A stretch of DNA of 64,000 nt, taken from positions 1-64,000 of the forward strand of contig CAZJFT010000001.1 of assembly GCA_964545585.1 (NCBI GenBank), written 5' to 3'. Under the pieces are notes generated by a model, which did not search any database, was not told where the DNA came from, and worked only from the letters and a program-made list of their open reading frames with translations. The stretch's first letter is position 1. Each line of letters starts with the position of its first letter. Below, in pieces: positions 9,824 through 18,725 of the stretch. Origin of the DNA: UBA9642 sp964545585 (GTDB lineage Archaea; Nanobdellota; Nanobdellia; Woesearchaeales; UBA9642). Position numbers and translations under genes: made by a program.

Positions 9824-11143
9824 TCATTTCAACTGTATCCTATGGCCATTCTTCAATAGGAATACGTTCTTGTTCTCCCTATAGCCTAATTCTTCTGCAA
9901 GCTCCAGGAATTGCTCTGCAGTCGCTATCTCAGAATGTGTGGGGATTAGATTTTTCGGATTGATGATATTTATCAGATCCCTTGCATCCTCTCTAGCGCC
10001 ATGTCCTGACACATGGATGTCACGGAATATCCTAACTTTTTTCTTCTTCAACTCTGCTTCCATCTTTTCCCTGTTCTTTATGTTTTCCTCTCCAGGGATT
10101 ATCGTGCATGAGAATATGACTATGTCTTCCTTCCTGAACTTGAAATAATTGTTGAATATCATCCTTGCAAGCACGGATTTAGGCTCTCCTTGATGTCCTG
10201 TGACTATGAAAACATAATCTTCTGGCTTCTTGCACTTCTTAAGGAAATCTTGCACTTGCTGCCTATATTTTATTATCTTCCCAGTTTTTGAAAACTCTAT
10301 CACTTTTATGTTCTCTCCTGCGCGCACATACTTCTCAAGACTTCTCCCTAAGAAGACGACTTTCCTGTTCAATTGTTTCGCAAATTCCATTATACTTTTC
10401 AACCTTGCAAGATGGCTTGAAAATGTACTTACAATCATGGCTTTTCCCTTACTGTTGGTGGATATCATCACTTCCCTGAGAAGCTCCTTCGCCACAGATT
10501 CAGAAGGAGTCTTTATTGGCTTCCCGGCATACAATGAATCCATTATCATGACTTTCACATCCTTCAACTGTGACATCCTTCCAAGATTCGACTTGCTACC
10601 TAAAGTTGGTTGGTTGTCAAGCTTGAAATCATTCGCATACACGACTTTCCCATACTTTGTATGTATCACGACCATCGCCGTATGTATCACTGAATGCGTG
10701 ATGCTTATGAATTCTATCTTGATATTTTCAGATACCTTGAATATGCTATTCACATCATGTGCGATAAGCTTGTTAGGGACTCGTATCTCCTTGTCCTCAA
10801 GCAAGACCTTCAACACCTCTATTGTGTAAGGTGTCCCATGTATCGGACAATCGAATTCTGGCGCAAGGAACGGCGCTGCTCCAACGTGATCAAGATGTGC
10901 ATGACTTATGCATATCGCTTTCACCTTAGGAACCCAATCCTTCATGACACGTATGTCTGGCACCGCCTCCAATTCCGTCAATGTCTTCAAAGAAAGATCG
11001 ACATCATCGTCGTCTTGCGTATAATTTATGTAATTCTGCAGGTGCAATCCCATATCGAGAATTATCACTTCATCATCAACCTTGACTGCTGTGCAGTTCT
11101 TTCCTACTTCTCTATAGCCCCCTACGGGCATTATTTCTATCAT
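9824..11143 (-). CDS. rnj: Ribonuclease J (archaeal beta-CASP nuclease)
   Basis: 439 residues. The metallo-beta-lactamase motif HAHLDH follows GGYREVGKNCTAV at the N-terminus. The beta-CASP region includes VTGHQGEPKSVLARM, and the C-terminal His motif appears as HVSGHGAREDARDL and PTHSE. It is an RNA nuclease with 5'-3' exonuclease activity, important in mRNA and rRNA turnover in archaea. The short form without long C-terminal extension is typical for archaea. A GAGAGG Shine-Dalgarno precedes the ATG. Confidence 0.9.
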   Translation of the reverse strand: MIEIMPVGGYREVGKNCTAVKVDDEVIILDMGLHLQNYINYTQDDDDVDLSLKTLTELEAVPDIRVMKDWVPKVKAICISHAHLDHVGAAPFLAPEFDCPIHGTPYTIEVLKVLLEDKEIRVPNKLIAHDVNSIFKVSENIKIEFISITHSVIHTAMVVIHTKYGKVVYANDFKLDNQPTLGSKSNLGRMSQLKDVKVMIMDSLYAGKPIKTPSESVAKELLREVMISTNSKGKAMIVSTFSSHLARLKSIMEFAKQLNRKVVFLGRSLEKYVRAGENIKVIEFSKTGKIIKYRQQVQDFLKKCKKPEDYVFIVTGHQGEPKSVLARMIFNNYFKFRKEDIVIFSCTIIPGEENIKNREKMEAELKKKKVRIFRDIHVSGHGAREDARDLINIINPKNLIPTHSEIATAEQFLELAEELGYRENKNVFLLKNGHRIQLK

Positions 11144-11282
11144 TTTTTCCTCTCAATTACTATATCGTAATTACTTTGTATTTTATATTTTTTTTATTTA
11201 TTTATTATGTTGCTTTTACCTAATCCTATTTAACAACTTTCCTAATTCATAAAAGAATAAGAAAAAGGTTTAAAAATTTATC

Positions 11283-11822
11283 CTAGTTTTTGTTGAAAGG
11301 CGACATAACAAGATCATAACTATCTTTGTTCGGTTTTGCATAATTATGCTCGTTGACCTTGAATTTCACCTGTTCTCTTGGACCGAATATGTCATTGTCT
11401 GAAATATTGGTATTATTCAATAGATCTGCACTTGAAACAACATTGCTCAATGCATACGGGACTGAATCATGATTTTTTGGCACAAGCTTTATCCCATAAC
11501 CTATATCGTTGTCTTTGAAGATTTTGTCTAATTTTGTTAATCTCCTTTTAGGTAAACCTACACCCATACTCAAATCTACAAATAATTCTGACCCAGCATA
11601 GTTTAACATTAAATAATCCTTTCCACGTATATCTGCTAATCCGGCAATATATCCCGGATTTCCTACTGTGATTCTGTTAAATGATTCATCCATAATCATA
11701 GTCAGATTTTCTTTCAAAAAAGGAAACTTATTTAGTGAAATTCTCGTTTTATCAGCTAATATCACTCCAGCTATAGAATTTACTATTTCTGTCGATTCTC
11801 TTGCAAATCCATTGTTATTCAT
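11283..11822 (-). CDS. Hypothetical protein
   Basis: 179 residues from ATG 11822, chosen because GGAGGGATT ends five bases upstream. Soluble, no Cys, no membrane helix. Sequence features such as NRITVGNPGYIAGLADIRGKDYLMLNY suggest a beta-rich fold. Not recognised; it stands alone between RNase J and the tRNA gene. Confidence 0.6.
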   Translation of the reverse strand: MNNNGFARESTEIVNSIAGVILADKTRISLNKFPFLKENLTMIMDESFNRITVGNPGYIAGLADIRGKDYLMLNYAGSELFVDLSMGVGLPKRRLTKLDKIFKDNDIGYGIKLVPKNHDSVPYALSNVVSSADLLNNTNISDNDIFGPREQVKFKVNEHNYAKPNKDSYDLVMSPFNKN

Positions 11823-11935
11823 TATAATCCCTCCAATAAGCACAAGTGTGCTATAAGTATCGTTTAGGATACCCGTCTCTTTAAAAAGTTTGTGATTATT
11901 GAAGAGTAGTTACAAATAAGCCGTATTAAGAAAAA

Positions 11936-12088
11936 TGCGGGGGGTAGGACATTCGCCGTCTATTACGGATTCGAACCCACGAAGGCACTAAGCCAACAGA
12001 TATCTCAACTATCCATATGCGAATAGCGGATAGGCATTTGCCTCAGAGTGCTTGAGTCTGTCCCATTTGGCCACTCTGGAACCCCCGC
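11936..12088 (-). tRNA. trnL: tRNA-Leu(CAA) with two introns (37/38 and T-loop 59/60)
   Basis: The acceptor GCGGGGG pairs with CCCCCGC, the discriminator is A, CCA is not encoded, and a T-run follows. Exons are 12088-12051, 12001-11970 and 11949-11936, giving an 84-nt type II tRNA. Intron 1 (49 nt, 12050-12002) follows G37: anticodon stem ACAGA/TCTGT, loop CTCAAG^A, anticodon CAA, with CTCA/TGAG as central helix. Intron 2 (20 nt, 11969-11950) interrupts the T-loop: GTGGG/CCTAC outer helix, TGT bulge, TTCG/CGAA central helix (4 bp), AAT bulge, CCGT/ACGG helix, AATAG loop. Cutting each bulge after its second base restores GTGGG-TTCGAAT-CCTAC. Confidence 0.93.
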
Positions 12089-12149
12089 ATGAACAGAAGA
12101 ATTAAACAAGGATTTATAAAACTTATCCTGACGCAATTATACTACGCGC

Positions 12150-12581
12150 TCAACCTAGAGCGATCAATATCGCGCCAGCAGTAATCAATGCTGCGCCGAT
12201 ACCTACTTTTAGAGAGATATGCTCGCCTAGAAATATAAGCGCGAGTATGAGCGCAAAAACAACACTGAGCCTATCAATAGGAACAACCTTTGACACTTCA
12301 CCCATCTTTATAGCGACGAAATAAAACAACCAAGACAACGCGCCTGCAATACCGCTCAAAACAATGAACAACAATGCTTTGCTGTTCTGCAATATCGGAG
12401 AGATATCCTTGAATTTACCCTGGACCAAAATCACACCAATCAAGAAAAGTGCCATTATTACTGCGCGGATAGCAGTGGCCGTATTAGTATCTATCCCTTG
12501 CAATCCTATTTTACCAAACAATGCAACTAATGCTGCGAAAACTGCTGACAATAATGCAAACAATAACCACATGTAATCCAT
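12150..12581 (-). CDS. Half-size EamA/DMT-type membrane transporter
   Basis: 143 residues with about five membrane helices and no long loops. The motif region WLFYFVAIKMGEVSKVVPIDRLSVVFALILALIFLGE is typical of one EamA repeat of the drug/metabolite transporter superfamily. Full-length members have two repeats; half-size forms work as dimers. The substrate cannot be told. A TATA element at about 12604-12612 fits a leaderless start. Confidence 0.75.
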   Translation of the reverse strand: MDYMWLLFALLSAVFAALVALFGKIGLQGIDTNTATAIRAVIMALFLIGVILVQGKFKDISPILQNSKALLFIVLSGIAGALSWLFYFVAIKMGEVSKVVPIDRLSVVFALILALIFLGEHISLKVGIGAALITAGAILIALG

Positions 12582-12636
12582 AAAACAAAAAAGAACGACT
12601 TACTTAAAATATTTTTCGGAAACAGTCTTTAAGAGA

Positions 12637-13062
12637 TTATTCCAGTCCACGCAGCTTTGACTCTATTGCTGCAAGCGATGCTTCAAGCTTATGAAGTTCT
12701 GAATGCTGCTCGTGTTTGCCTTCATGGTCTGGCGCGTGTTTCTCTGCCTGTTTAACGGCCTTCTTAGGAACCTTCTTCTCGACCTGCTTGTTTCTCTTGA
12801 AAGAGCTCATTATTTCTGTATTATAGTCAGGCAATTTTTGGGATAGCCTATTGTTCAAATAAGAAAGCTCTTTTATTGATTGCTTAAGACCTTCTAGATG
12901 CTTCAGCTTCTCCTGCCTTATCAGCAACAACTTATGATAGTTCTGAAGACTGACCAAGCTCTTCTTAGTGGATTCTAGAAGATGTCTTCTTGTATCTAAA
13001 GGACTCTTTACAGAGACATAATAAGACTCTTCATCCCTTGAAACTTTCTTTTTTGCCGCCAT
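12637..13062 (-). CDS. Coiled-coil protein, third of a paralogous trio
   Basis: 141 residues from ATG 13062, after a GGTG in the 13-bp gap to the upstream gene. The N-terminal YYVSVKSPLDTRRHLLEST resembles the VFVK-x-x-x-Y motif of the two genes upstream, followed by a long coiled coil (about 30-80), a Lys/His-rich linker and a last amphipathic helix. It is the distal gene of a three-gene operon. Function unknown; a structural or scaffolding role is a guess from the coiled coil. Confidence 0.65.
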   Translation of the reverse strand: MAAKKKVSRDEESYYVSVKSPLDTRRHLLESTKKSLVSLQNYHKLLLIRQEKLKHLEGLKQSIKELSYLNNRLSQKLPDYNTEIMSSFKRNKQVEKKVPKKAVKQAEKHAPDHEGKHEQHSELHKLEASLAAIESKLRGLE

Positions 13063-13075
13063 CTTCAAACAACAC

Positions 13076-13297
13076 CTAGTCATTATCGAAGAATGCACTG
13101 TCTATGAATGCAAGCCTCTTCGATATCTCATTGACGTTCTTCTCCCATTCCTGCAATTCCTGGTCCTCTTGTGTCTTCAACTCTTTTATCCTTGCCAATT
13201 CCTGCTTCGTCTCCTTCAATTTCTTCTTCATGACATCTATTATATCAAGGACTTCCTTATAATTGTCAATCTTCACGAATACGGGTACGTTTTGCAT
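13076..13297 (-). CDS. Small coiled-coil protein, second of the trio
   Basis: 73 residues. It opens with VPVFVKIDNYKEVLDIID and continues as a single charged coiled coil (about 20-65). The opening matches DVFVKGTDYSKVFSEMEDV in the upstream gene. It sits 10 bp downstream of that gene and 13 bp upstream of the next one, so all three are co-transcribed. No family recognised. Confidence 0.65.
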   Translation of the reverse strand: MQNVPVFVKIDNYKEVLDIIDVMKKKLKETKQELARIKELKTQEDQELQEWEKNVNEISKRLAFIDSAFFDND

Positions 13298-13307
13298 AAT
13301 ATCACCT

Positions 13308-14051
13308 TTAAGCGAACACCTTTTTGTCTATCATAAGCATCTTCTTGTAAAGAAATTCCATATTATCTTTACATGAATTGATAGTTAAATCCTCTTGCTT
13401 GAACGTCTCAAGAACCTGGAGCATCTTCTCATCCTGCATGACAAGTATCTTCTTCACATCCTCCATTTCCGAGAATACCTTGCTATAATCCGTGCCCTTG
13501 ACGAAAACATCATAAGGGACATCGTCAGGAACATGATGCTCAGGCAATTCTACATCATCAAATTCGGGCACATCAAATGATTTTCCAGAATAATTTCCCG
13601 ATGGGGCTTCTGGCAAAGTTATCGGCCCGGCCATAACTGCTGGCCGCGGGGGAGTTATACCGAAATCTTCCATTGTCGGAGGCTCAATCTCCTCCTCATA
13701 GTATGGCTCGTAATGCTCCCAGTCCGGCTCCTTCCATTCAGGGTCGGATAAGAATAATTGGTTTATATCTGTTGAAAGGTCTTCTGGCATAGAATGTAAT
13801 GCATGATCATGATATCCTCCTGCTTGAGGTGCATTGTCAGAAGGCAACGAATAATCTTCAACAGGTGAAGGGACAGCGACAGGCTCTCGTGAAGAAGAAT
13901 CTTGTGGATAATCATCCAACGAAGGAAGCGTCAACTCATTTAAATTCGAACCATCTACGTTCGGCAGATCAGTGTTCAAACTACTCAGATCCGGAGACTG
14001 CACAGTAGGGACAGATGAATCTTTCTTCTTCAAGAAACTAAATAATCCCAT
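13308..14051 (-). CDS. Pro/Glu-rich linker protein with C-terminal coiled coil, first of the trio
   Basis: 247 residues from ATG 14051. The short basic, hydrophobic N-terminus MGLFSFLKKK could be a membrane-association helix. A long low-complexity region rich in Ser, Pro, Asp and Glu (about 12-175) follows, then the VFVKGTDY motif and a coiled coil to the end. The start has GGGG upstream. The layout (anchor, disordered spacer, coiled coil) suggests a membrane-proximal assembly factor working with its two paralogues; that is inference. Confidence 0.65.
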   Translation of the reverse strand: MGLFSFLKKKDSSVPTVQSPDLSSLNTDLPNVDGSNLNELTLPSLDDYPQDSSSREPVAVPSPVEDYSLPSDNAPQAGGYHDHALHSMPEDLSTDINQLFLSDPEWKEPDWEHYEPYYEEEIEPPTMEDFGITPPRPAVMAGPITLPEAPSGNYSGKSFDVPEFDDVELPEHHVPDDVPYDVFVKGTDYSKVFSEMEDVKKILVMQDEKMLQVLETFKQEDLTINSCKDNMEFLYKKMLMIDKKVFA

Positions 14052-14203
14052 AAACACCCCTTTTTTACGACTTTAATATGAACTACCTCAGAGAATAATA
14101 CTTTTAAAGACTATTAAAAGTTTTCTTATTATTGTATAATAGTGAAGATTTCTGTCCGAATGTTTTCTGACGGAAAATTTTTATTCAAGAAAAACATACA
14201 TCA

Positions 14204-15202
14204 ATGATGCACGAAGTTAAAGAATTCTTCAGAAAAACTGGAAAAAACAATATCGTTCAATGCAAATTATGCCCGCATAACTGCAATATAGGAATAGATA
14301 AAAAAGGTCTATGCGGGACTAGAACAAATAATGGCGGGAAACTCTACAGCACGGTATATGGAAGGCCATGCGCGATACACATAGATCCTGTGGAAAAGAA
14401 GCCATTATACCATTTCTATCCGGGATCCGACATACTGTCCGTTGGAACATTAGGATGCAACCTATTTTGTAAAGGATGTCAAAACTATGACATCAGCAAA
14501 GGACCTATGAGAGACTTCCCATATGTCGAACCTGAAAAGATTGTTGAAGAAGCAGAAAATAATGATACAAATATGATAGCATATACATACAATGAGCCTA
14601 CAATATTCTACGAATACATGATAGACATTGCAAAGCTTGCAAAGAAAAGAAAGATGAAGAATGTCATCGTGAGCAACGGATTCATAAATGACGCGCCTCT
14701 GAAAAAACTCTCGAGATACGTCGATGCTGCAAACATAGACTTGAAAGGGTTTAATGAAAAATTCTACAAAGAGTATGCGAATGCAAAACTTGAGCCCATA
14801 CTGAAGAACCTCAAGACTATAAAGAGAAGCGGGACATGGCTGGAAGTTACGAATCTAATAATACCTGGATTGAACGATGAAGAATCAGACATACAAGAGA
14901 TGTGTCTTTGGATTAATAAAAACTTAAAGGACACCCCATTACACCTCTCAAGATTTTTCCCATATTATAAAGCCTCAGAAAAAGAGATCACGCCTGAAAA
15001 AACACTATATAACGCAAAAAAGGTCGCGATGAAGAGCGGGATAGGCCATGTCTATATAGGTAATATCGGCAACTATGACAACACATATTGTAATAATTGC
15101 GACAATCTTCTCATAATCAGGGATCGTCAAGTGAGAGTTATAGGCATAATTGACGGCAAGTGTATTTCCTGTCGGAAAAAAATACCTGGCGTTTTTAATT
15201 GA
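14204..15202 (+). CDS. amrS: AmmeMemoRadiSam-type radical SAM enzyme
   Basis: 332 residues. The [4Fe-4S] motif is GCNLFCKGCQNYDIS. An N-terminal Cys cluster (CKLCPHNC) and text such as CGTRTN and HIDPVEKKPLYHFYPG mark the AmrS family, which belongs to a three-protein set with AMMECR1 and Memo homologues. A C-terminal zinc-ribbon-like tail carries CNNC and CISC. The partner genes are not in this window. A TATA-like AATTTTTATT at about 14177-14187 supports a start at 14204 or 14207. Its chemical role is not firmly established. Confidence 0.85.
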   Translation: MMHEVKEFFRKTGKNNIVQCKLCPHNCNIGIDKKGLCGTRTNNGGKLYSTVYGRPCAIHIDPVEKKPLYHFYPGSDILSVGTLGCNLFCKGCQNYDISKGPMRDFPYVEPEKIVEEAENNDTNMIAYTYNEPTIFYEYMIDIAKLAKKRKMKNVIVSNGFINDAPLKKLSRYVDAANIDLKGFNEKFYKEYANAKLEPILKNLKTIKRSGTWLEVTNLIIPGLNDEESDIQEMCLWINKNLKDTPLHLSRFFPYYKASEKEITPEKTLYNAKKVAMKSGIGHVYIGNIGNYDNTYCNNCDNLLIIRDRQVRVIGIIDGKCISCRKKIPGVFN

Positions 15203-15283
15203 AGGACACGAATTTCGACTTCTCCGCAGGATTTCCGAAATCTGCATAGATATCAATTTTAATTCCTTCTGAATAATCCATCC

Positions 15284-16924
15284 ATGAAAAAGACATTTAG
15301 CATAAAATCAAGAAATAAAATCAAAAAGACATTAAAGAAAATACTCTGGGGCATAATCTTCTTGACAACGATATATGCGGCCAATTCATTGCAATTCACA
15401 GAAATAATGTACAATCCCCAAGGCAGTGATACAGGCAGGGAGTGGATCGAGCTTTCAAATCCTGGATGCGAGAACTTAGAAGAGTATAAGCTTCTGGAGA
15501 ATAACATAAATCACAATATAATACGTTATTCTGAAGGCATATGCAATAATACGATAATATGTGACGATTGCGGCCTGTTCTTGGATGATTATAATGTTAG
15601 CTCCTTAATTTATGAAAGCTCGTTCACTCTCAGCAACACAGGTGAATTCATTGCAATCACATATAATAACACAATCGTAGATTACGTGAATTACACAAAT
15701 ATGGAAAACATAGAAGGCATGTCCATAACAATGCAGGACGAATGGGTGCATATGGTGCCGACTCCAGGATACCATATAATTTTGAACATGAGCATCAATC
15801 AGACAAACAATCAAACAGATAACCAGACAATAAACATCACAATTAACCAGACAGTCGATCAGACGATGAACGACACCATAAACCTGACAATTAACATTAC
15901 GACAAATGAAACCATAAACAGTAGCACAAATAACGATACAGGCAACATGATAATAACTAATTCTACAGGTAAAGAAGAGAAATGCAATGTAACAATAGGG
16001 TTGAAGATAAAGGAGGAAAAAGGAATATATTATAATAAGGACACTATAAAGTTCTATAACACTCTGAACGTGACACCTGCACAAAAAAAGGAATTCTATA
16101 TAGAATACTGGATTGAAGACGTATACGGGAACATATTGAAGAACAAAGTCCAGACGAACAACTTAAATGAGAAGACATACACTCCGAACACGAATGAGAG
16201 GACGATTGCGGCAGTATTCAAGAATCGAATAATAAACATCACTTGTGATTATGGGGAGGCAAACATCCTGAATGAAACTGCAGAGGATATGATAGTTATA
16301 AAGAATCTGGAATATAAAGAAAAAGAGTGCGAAAAATGCGAAAAATACTATTCTGATAAAGATGCAGAAAAGGAATCGCAATTGAAGACAAATATAGATG
16401 AAGATATCCTGAAAATTGAAGCATATCGCGGAAACGACAGGAAATATATCATAAATACAGCAATAAAAAATGGGAAAGACAGGAACGCAATAACGCCGAT
16501 TAAGATAAGTTTAGAAAAATATTCCGGAATGACCATCGACATCCCTATATTAATAGGAGATTGCGGACAATATAGGATAATCACTGAAGGATTAGGCTTC
16601 ATAGAGGAGAAAGGATATGTGATTGAATGCAAAGATACGGATTATGACGGATTACAAAATGAAAAGACAGAAAAGATAGTTGCAATTGAACCTATAGAAA
16701 AAGGACAAACAGGACAAATAGAACAACAAGAAGCAGGAAACGCGACAACAAATATTTCGCAGTTCTTCCACAACAGCATCACAGGAAAAGTCATGTATGA
16801 ATCAAGGAATGAAGAAACAAAAAAGTATAGTCTTATAGGCACAATATTTCTGATTTCTGGTTCTGCGATATATGCAGCATATAAGCTATTTATAGCGAAG
16901 AAAACCACACCAAAAGATTTATAA
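15284..16924 (+). CDS. Exported lamin-tail-domain protein, sequon-rich, membrane anchored
   Basis: 546 residues. A basic start and signal helix (about 18-36) lead into a lamin-tail (LTD) domain: FTEIMYNPQGSDTGREWIEL (about 38-57) and NTGEFIAITY. Residues about 165-235 are a low-complexity run of N-x-T/S sequons (NQT, NIT, NDT repeated), a probable densely N-glycosylated stalk. A middle beta-rich region with a CEKCEKYY pair follows, then a C-terminal membrane helix (about 515-535) and a basic tail. It is likely a surface protein with the LTD exposed. Confidence 0.8.
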   Translation: MKKTFSIKSRNKIKKTLKKILWGIIFLTTIYAANSLQFTEIMYNPQGSDTGREWIELSNPGCENLEEYKLLENNINHNIIRYSEGICNNTIICDDCGLFLDDYNVSSLIYESSFTLSNTGEFIAITYNNTIVDYVNYTNMENIEGMSITMQDEWVHMVPTPGYHIILNMSINQTNNQTDNQTINITINQTVDQTMNDTINLTINITTNETINSSTNNDTGNMIITNSTGKEEKCNVTIGLKIKEEKGIYYNKDTIKFYNTLNVTPAQKKEFYIEYWIEDVYGNILKNKVQTNNLNEKTYTPNTNERTIAAVFKNRIINITCDYGEANILNETAEDMIVIKNLEYKEKECEKCEKYYSDKDAEKESQLKTNIDEDILKIEAYRGNDRKYIINTAIKNGKDRNAITPIKISLEKYSGMTIDIPILIGDCGQYRIITEGLGFIEEKGYVIECKDTDYDGLQNEKTEKIVAIEPIEKGQTGQIEQQEAGNATTNISQFFHNSITGKVMYESRNEETKKYSLIGTIFLISGSAIYAAYKLFIAKKTTPKDL

Positions 16925-16947
16925 AAAACATCACTCTCTTTCAGAGT

Positions 16948-17535
16948 ATGAAAGACAAGGAAATAAAGGAATTTATAGCAAAAGGACATATATTATGCAA
17001 AGTAATATTTGAGATGGCCGGGAACCCTAAAGAGCACGTTGAATCTTCATTGAAAAAATACATTTCTGCAATAAAAGAAGATCCTAATTATATATTCATG
17101 AACGAATATTTCGCTCCTGCAGAAGAGAATGAAGGAATATGGAGCACTTTCTTCGAATCGGACGTGCTTGTATCAAATTTCGAGAAGTTGAACTTGCTTT
17201 GTTTCAACCTGACTCCTGCAAGCATAGAGATAATAGAGCCAGAAAATTTTACATTGACACAAAAAGAGCTGACATATTGGTATAATGACCTGCTGTCCAA
17301 GCTACATGAAGTATCTATCACATTGAAAAACTTCACTTCTGAGAATGAGATGCTGAAAGTAAACCTAAATAGGGCCATAAGGAACAGCATAGTTCTATCA
17401 TTAACAGAACCTAAGTCGGTTGAAGAGATATCTGCAAAAGTAGGGATAGACAAGGAGCATATACAACCATTCATAGATGCGTTAGTTAAAGAGAAGAGCA
17501 TAATTGTCGACGGTAATAAATATATGAAAAAATGA
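16948..17535 (+). CDS. Hypothetical protein with C-terminal winged helix, scpB operon
   Basis: 195 residues. An acidic helical N-terminal part is followed by a putative winged helix (about 150-195: SVEEISAKVGIDKEHIQPFIDALVKEK). It overlaps scpB by four bases (ATGA at 17532), so translation is coupled. A TATA element ATTTATAAAA at 16917-16926 gives the operon its own promoter, inside the end of the upstream gene. Given its place next to ScpB it may be a chromosome-organisation partner; it does not look like ScpA. Confidence 0.65.
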   Translation: MKDKEIKEFIAKGHILCKVIFEMAGNPKEHVESSLKKYISAIKEDPNYIFMNEYFAPAEENEGIWSTFFESDVLVSNFEKLNLLCFNLTPASIEIIEPENFTLTQKELTYWYNDLLSKLHEVSITLKNFTSENEMLKVNLNRAIRNSIVLSLTEPKSVEEISAKVGIDKEHIQPFIDALVKEKSIIVDGNKYMKK

Positions 17536-18725
17536 AGAGTTCTAAGAAAAATAAAAGTAAGAATCTATCGATAAAGAAAAAAAATTCTAAGAAGATAGTT
17601 GAAAATCCGAAAATTAAACAAAAAAGGGAAATTAAGAAACCTGAGATAGAAGAAATAAAGCAAGAAACACTCCCTATAAAAGAAAAGATAATTGAAACCC
17701 TTATAGAGGATAAAATAGAAGAAGAACCTCTTGTTGAAGATGTTGAAAAAATATCGCCTGAGCCAGTAAAAGCAAAATCAGGAAAAAAAACAATTATAAA
17801 AACTGAAGAGGATATAAATGATGAAAAAAATAAGGTCGAAGCGCTCCTTTTTGCACACGGAAAATATATTGATGAATCGATGATATCTGAACTCTGCGGC
17901 GTAGACAAAAGACGACTGAAGAGAGTGTTGGAGAACTTAAGAGAAGATTATGAAAAAAAAGATTCTGCGCTTGCAATATTCCAAGAAGGAAACAGCTGGA
18001 AGATAAATGTGAGGGAGAAATATCTTTCAATAGTAAGAAAAATAGTCGCTGACACTGAATTGCCTAAATCAGTCATGGAAACATTGGCAGTCATAGCATG
18101 GAAGTCGCCTATATATCAATCCGAGATCGTCAGGATAAGAGGAAACAAATGCTATGACCATATAGATGTATTGGAAGAAGCGGGATTTGTCACCAAAGAC
18201 AAGAAAGGGAGAAGCTATGTACTGAAAACGACAGACAAGTTCTACAATTACTTCGAGATAGATCATGGGAATCTCAAGAGCATATTCGAAGAGGTCAAGG
18301 TGCCCATAAAAGAGGAGCAGAAGACGCTTGAAGAAGACATCAAAGTCCCTGAGAATATTGATATTGAGAAGAAGATAGAGCATATAGAAGTTAAGAAATG
18401 GACAGAGACAGATGAAGAAAAAGAGCAGCAAAGACAATTTCTTGATATGATGGAAGGAAAAATACAGGAAGTCAAGCAGAAGACTGCGATTTTTGAGGAA
18501 GAGATGCCAAGTCCTAAGAGGGAAGTCACGATAATAGAGGAGACAATAATAGCGGTTCCTAAAAATGAAGAGGTACCAGAATCTTCGGAAAAGGAGAATC
18601 CCAAAAATTACGCGGAAGCAACCCAAGAAGACAATAAAAGACCTAAATCATTGACAAAGAAGCAGCTTGAAAAGAAATTCCGTGATGAACTTCTCAGAGT
18701 AAGAGAAAAGATGGAGAAGAAATGA
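17532..18725 (+). CDS. scpB: Segregation and condensation protein B homologue
   Basis: 397 residues. A Lys/Glu-rich N-terminal extension (about 1-95) precedes the ScpB core (about 96-245): KVEALLFAHGKYIDESMISELCGVD, then METLAVIAWKSPIYQSEIVRIRG and DHIDVLEEAGFV, the two winged helices of ScpB. A charged C-terminal extension follows. ScpB binds the SMC-kleisin complex that compacts and segregates chromosomes. Both neighbours overlap it by ATGA, so all three genes are translated together. SMC and ScpA are not in the window. Confidence 0.87.
   Translation: MKSSKKNKSKNLSIKKKNSKKIVENPKIKQKREIKKPEIEEIKQETLPIKEKIIETLIEDKIEEEPLVEDVEKISPEPVKAKSGKKTIIKTEEDINDEKNKVEALLFAHGKYIDESMISELCGVDKRRLKRVLENLREDYEKKDSALAIFQEGNSWKINVREKYLSIVRKIVADTELPKSVMETLAVIAWKSPIYQSEIVRIRGNKCYDHIDVLEEAGFVTKDKKGRSYVLKTTDKFYNYFEIDHGNLKSIFEEVKVPIKEEQKTLEEDIKVPENIDIEKKIEHIEVKKWTETDEEKEQQRQFLDMMEGKIQEVKQKTAIFEEEMPSPKREVTIIEETIIAVPKNEEVPESSEKENPKNYAEATQEDNKRPKSLTKKQLEKKFRDELLRVREKMEKK

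Noticed and set aside
11950..11969. T-arm insertion as a sequencing error or a pseudo-tRNA
   Set aside because: The 20-nt insert forms a perfect bulge-helix-bulge with 3-nt bulges and a 4-bp centre, and its removal yields a perfect T-arm; chance is an unlikely explanation.
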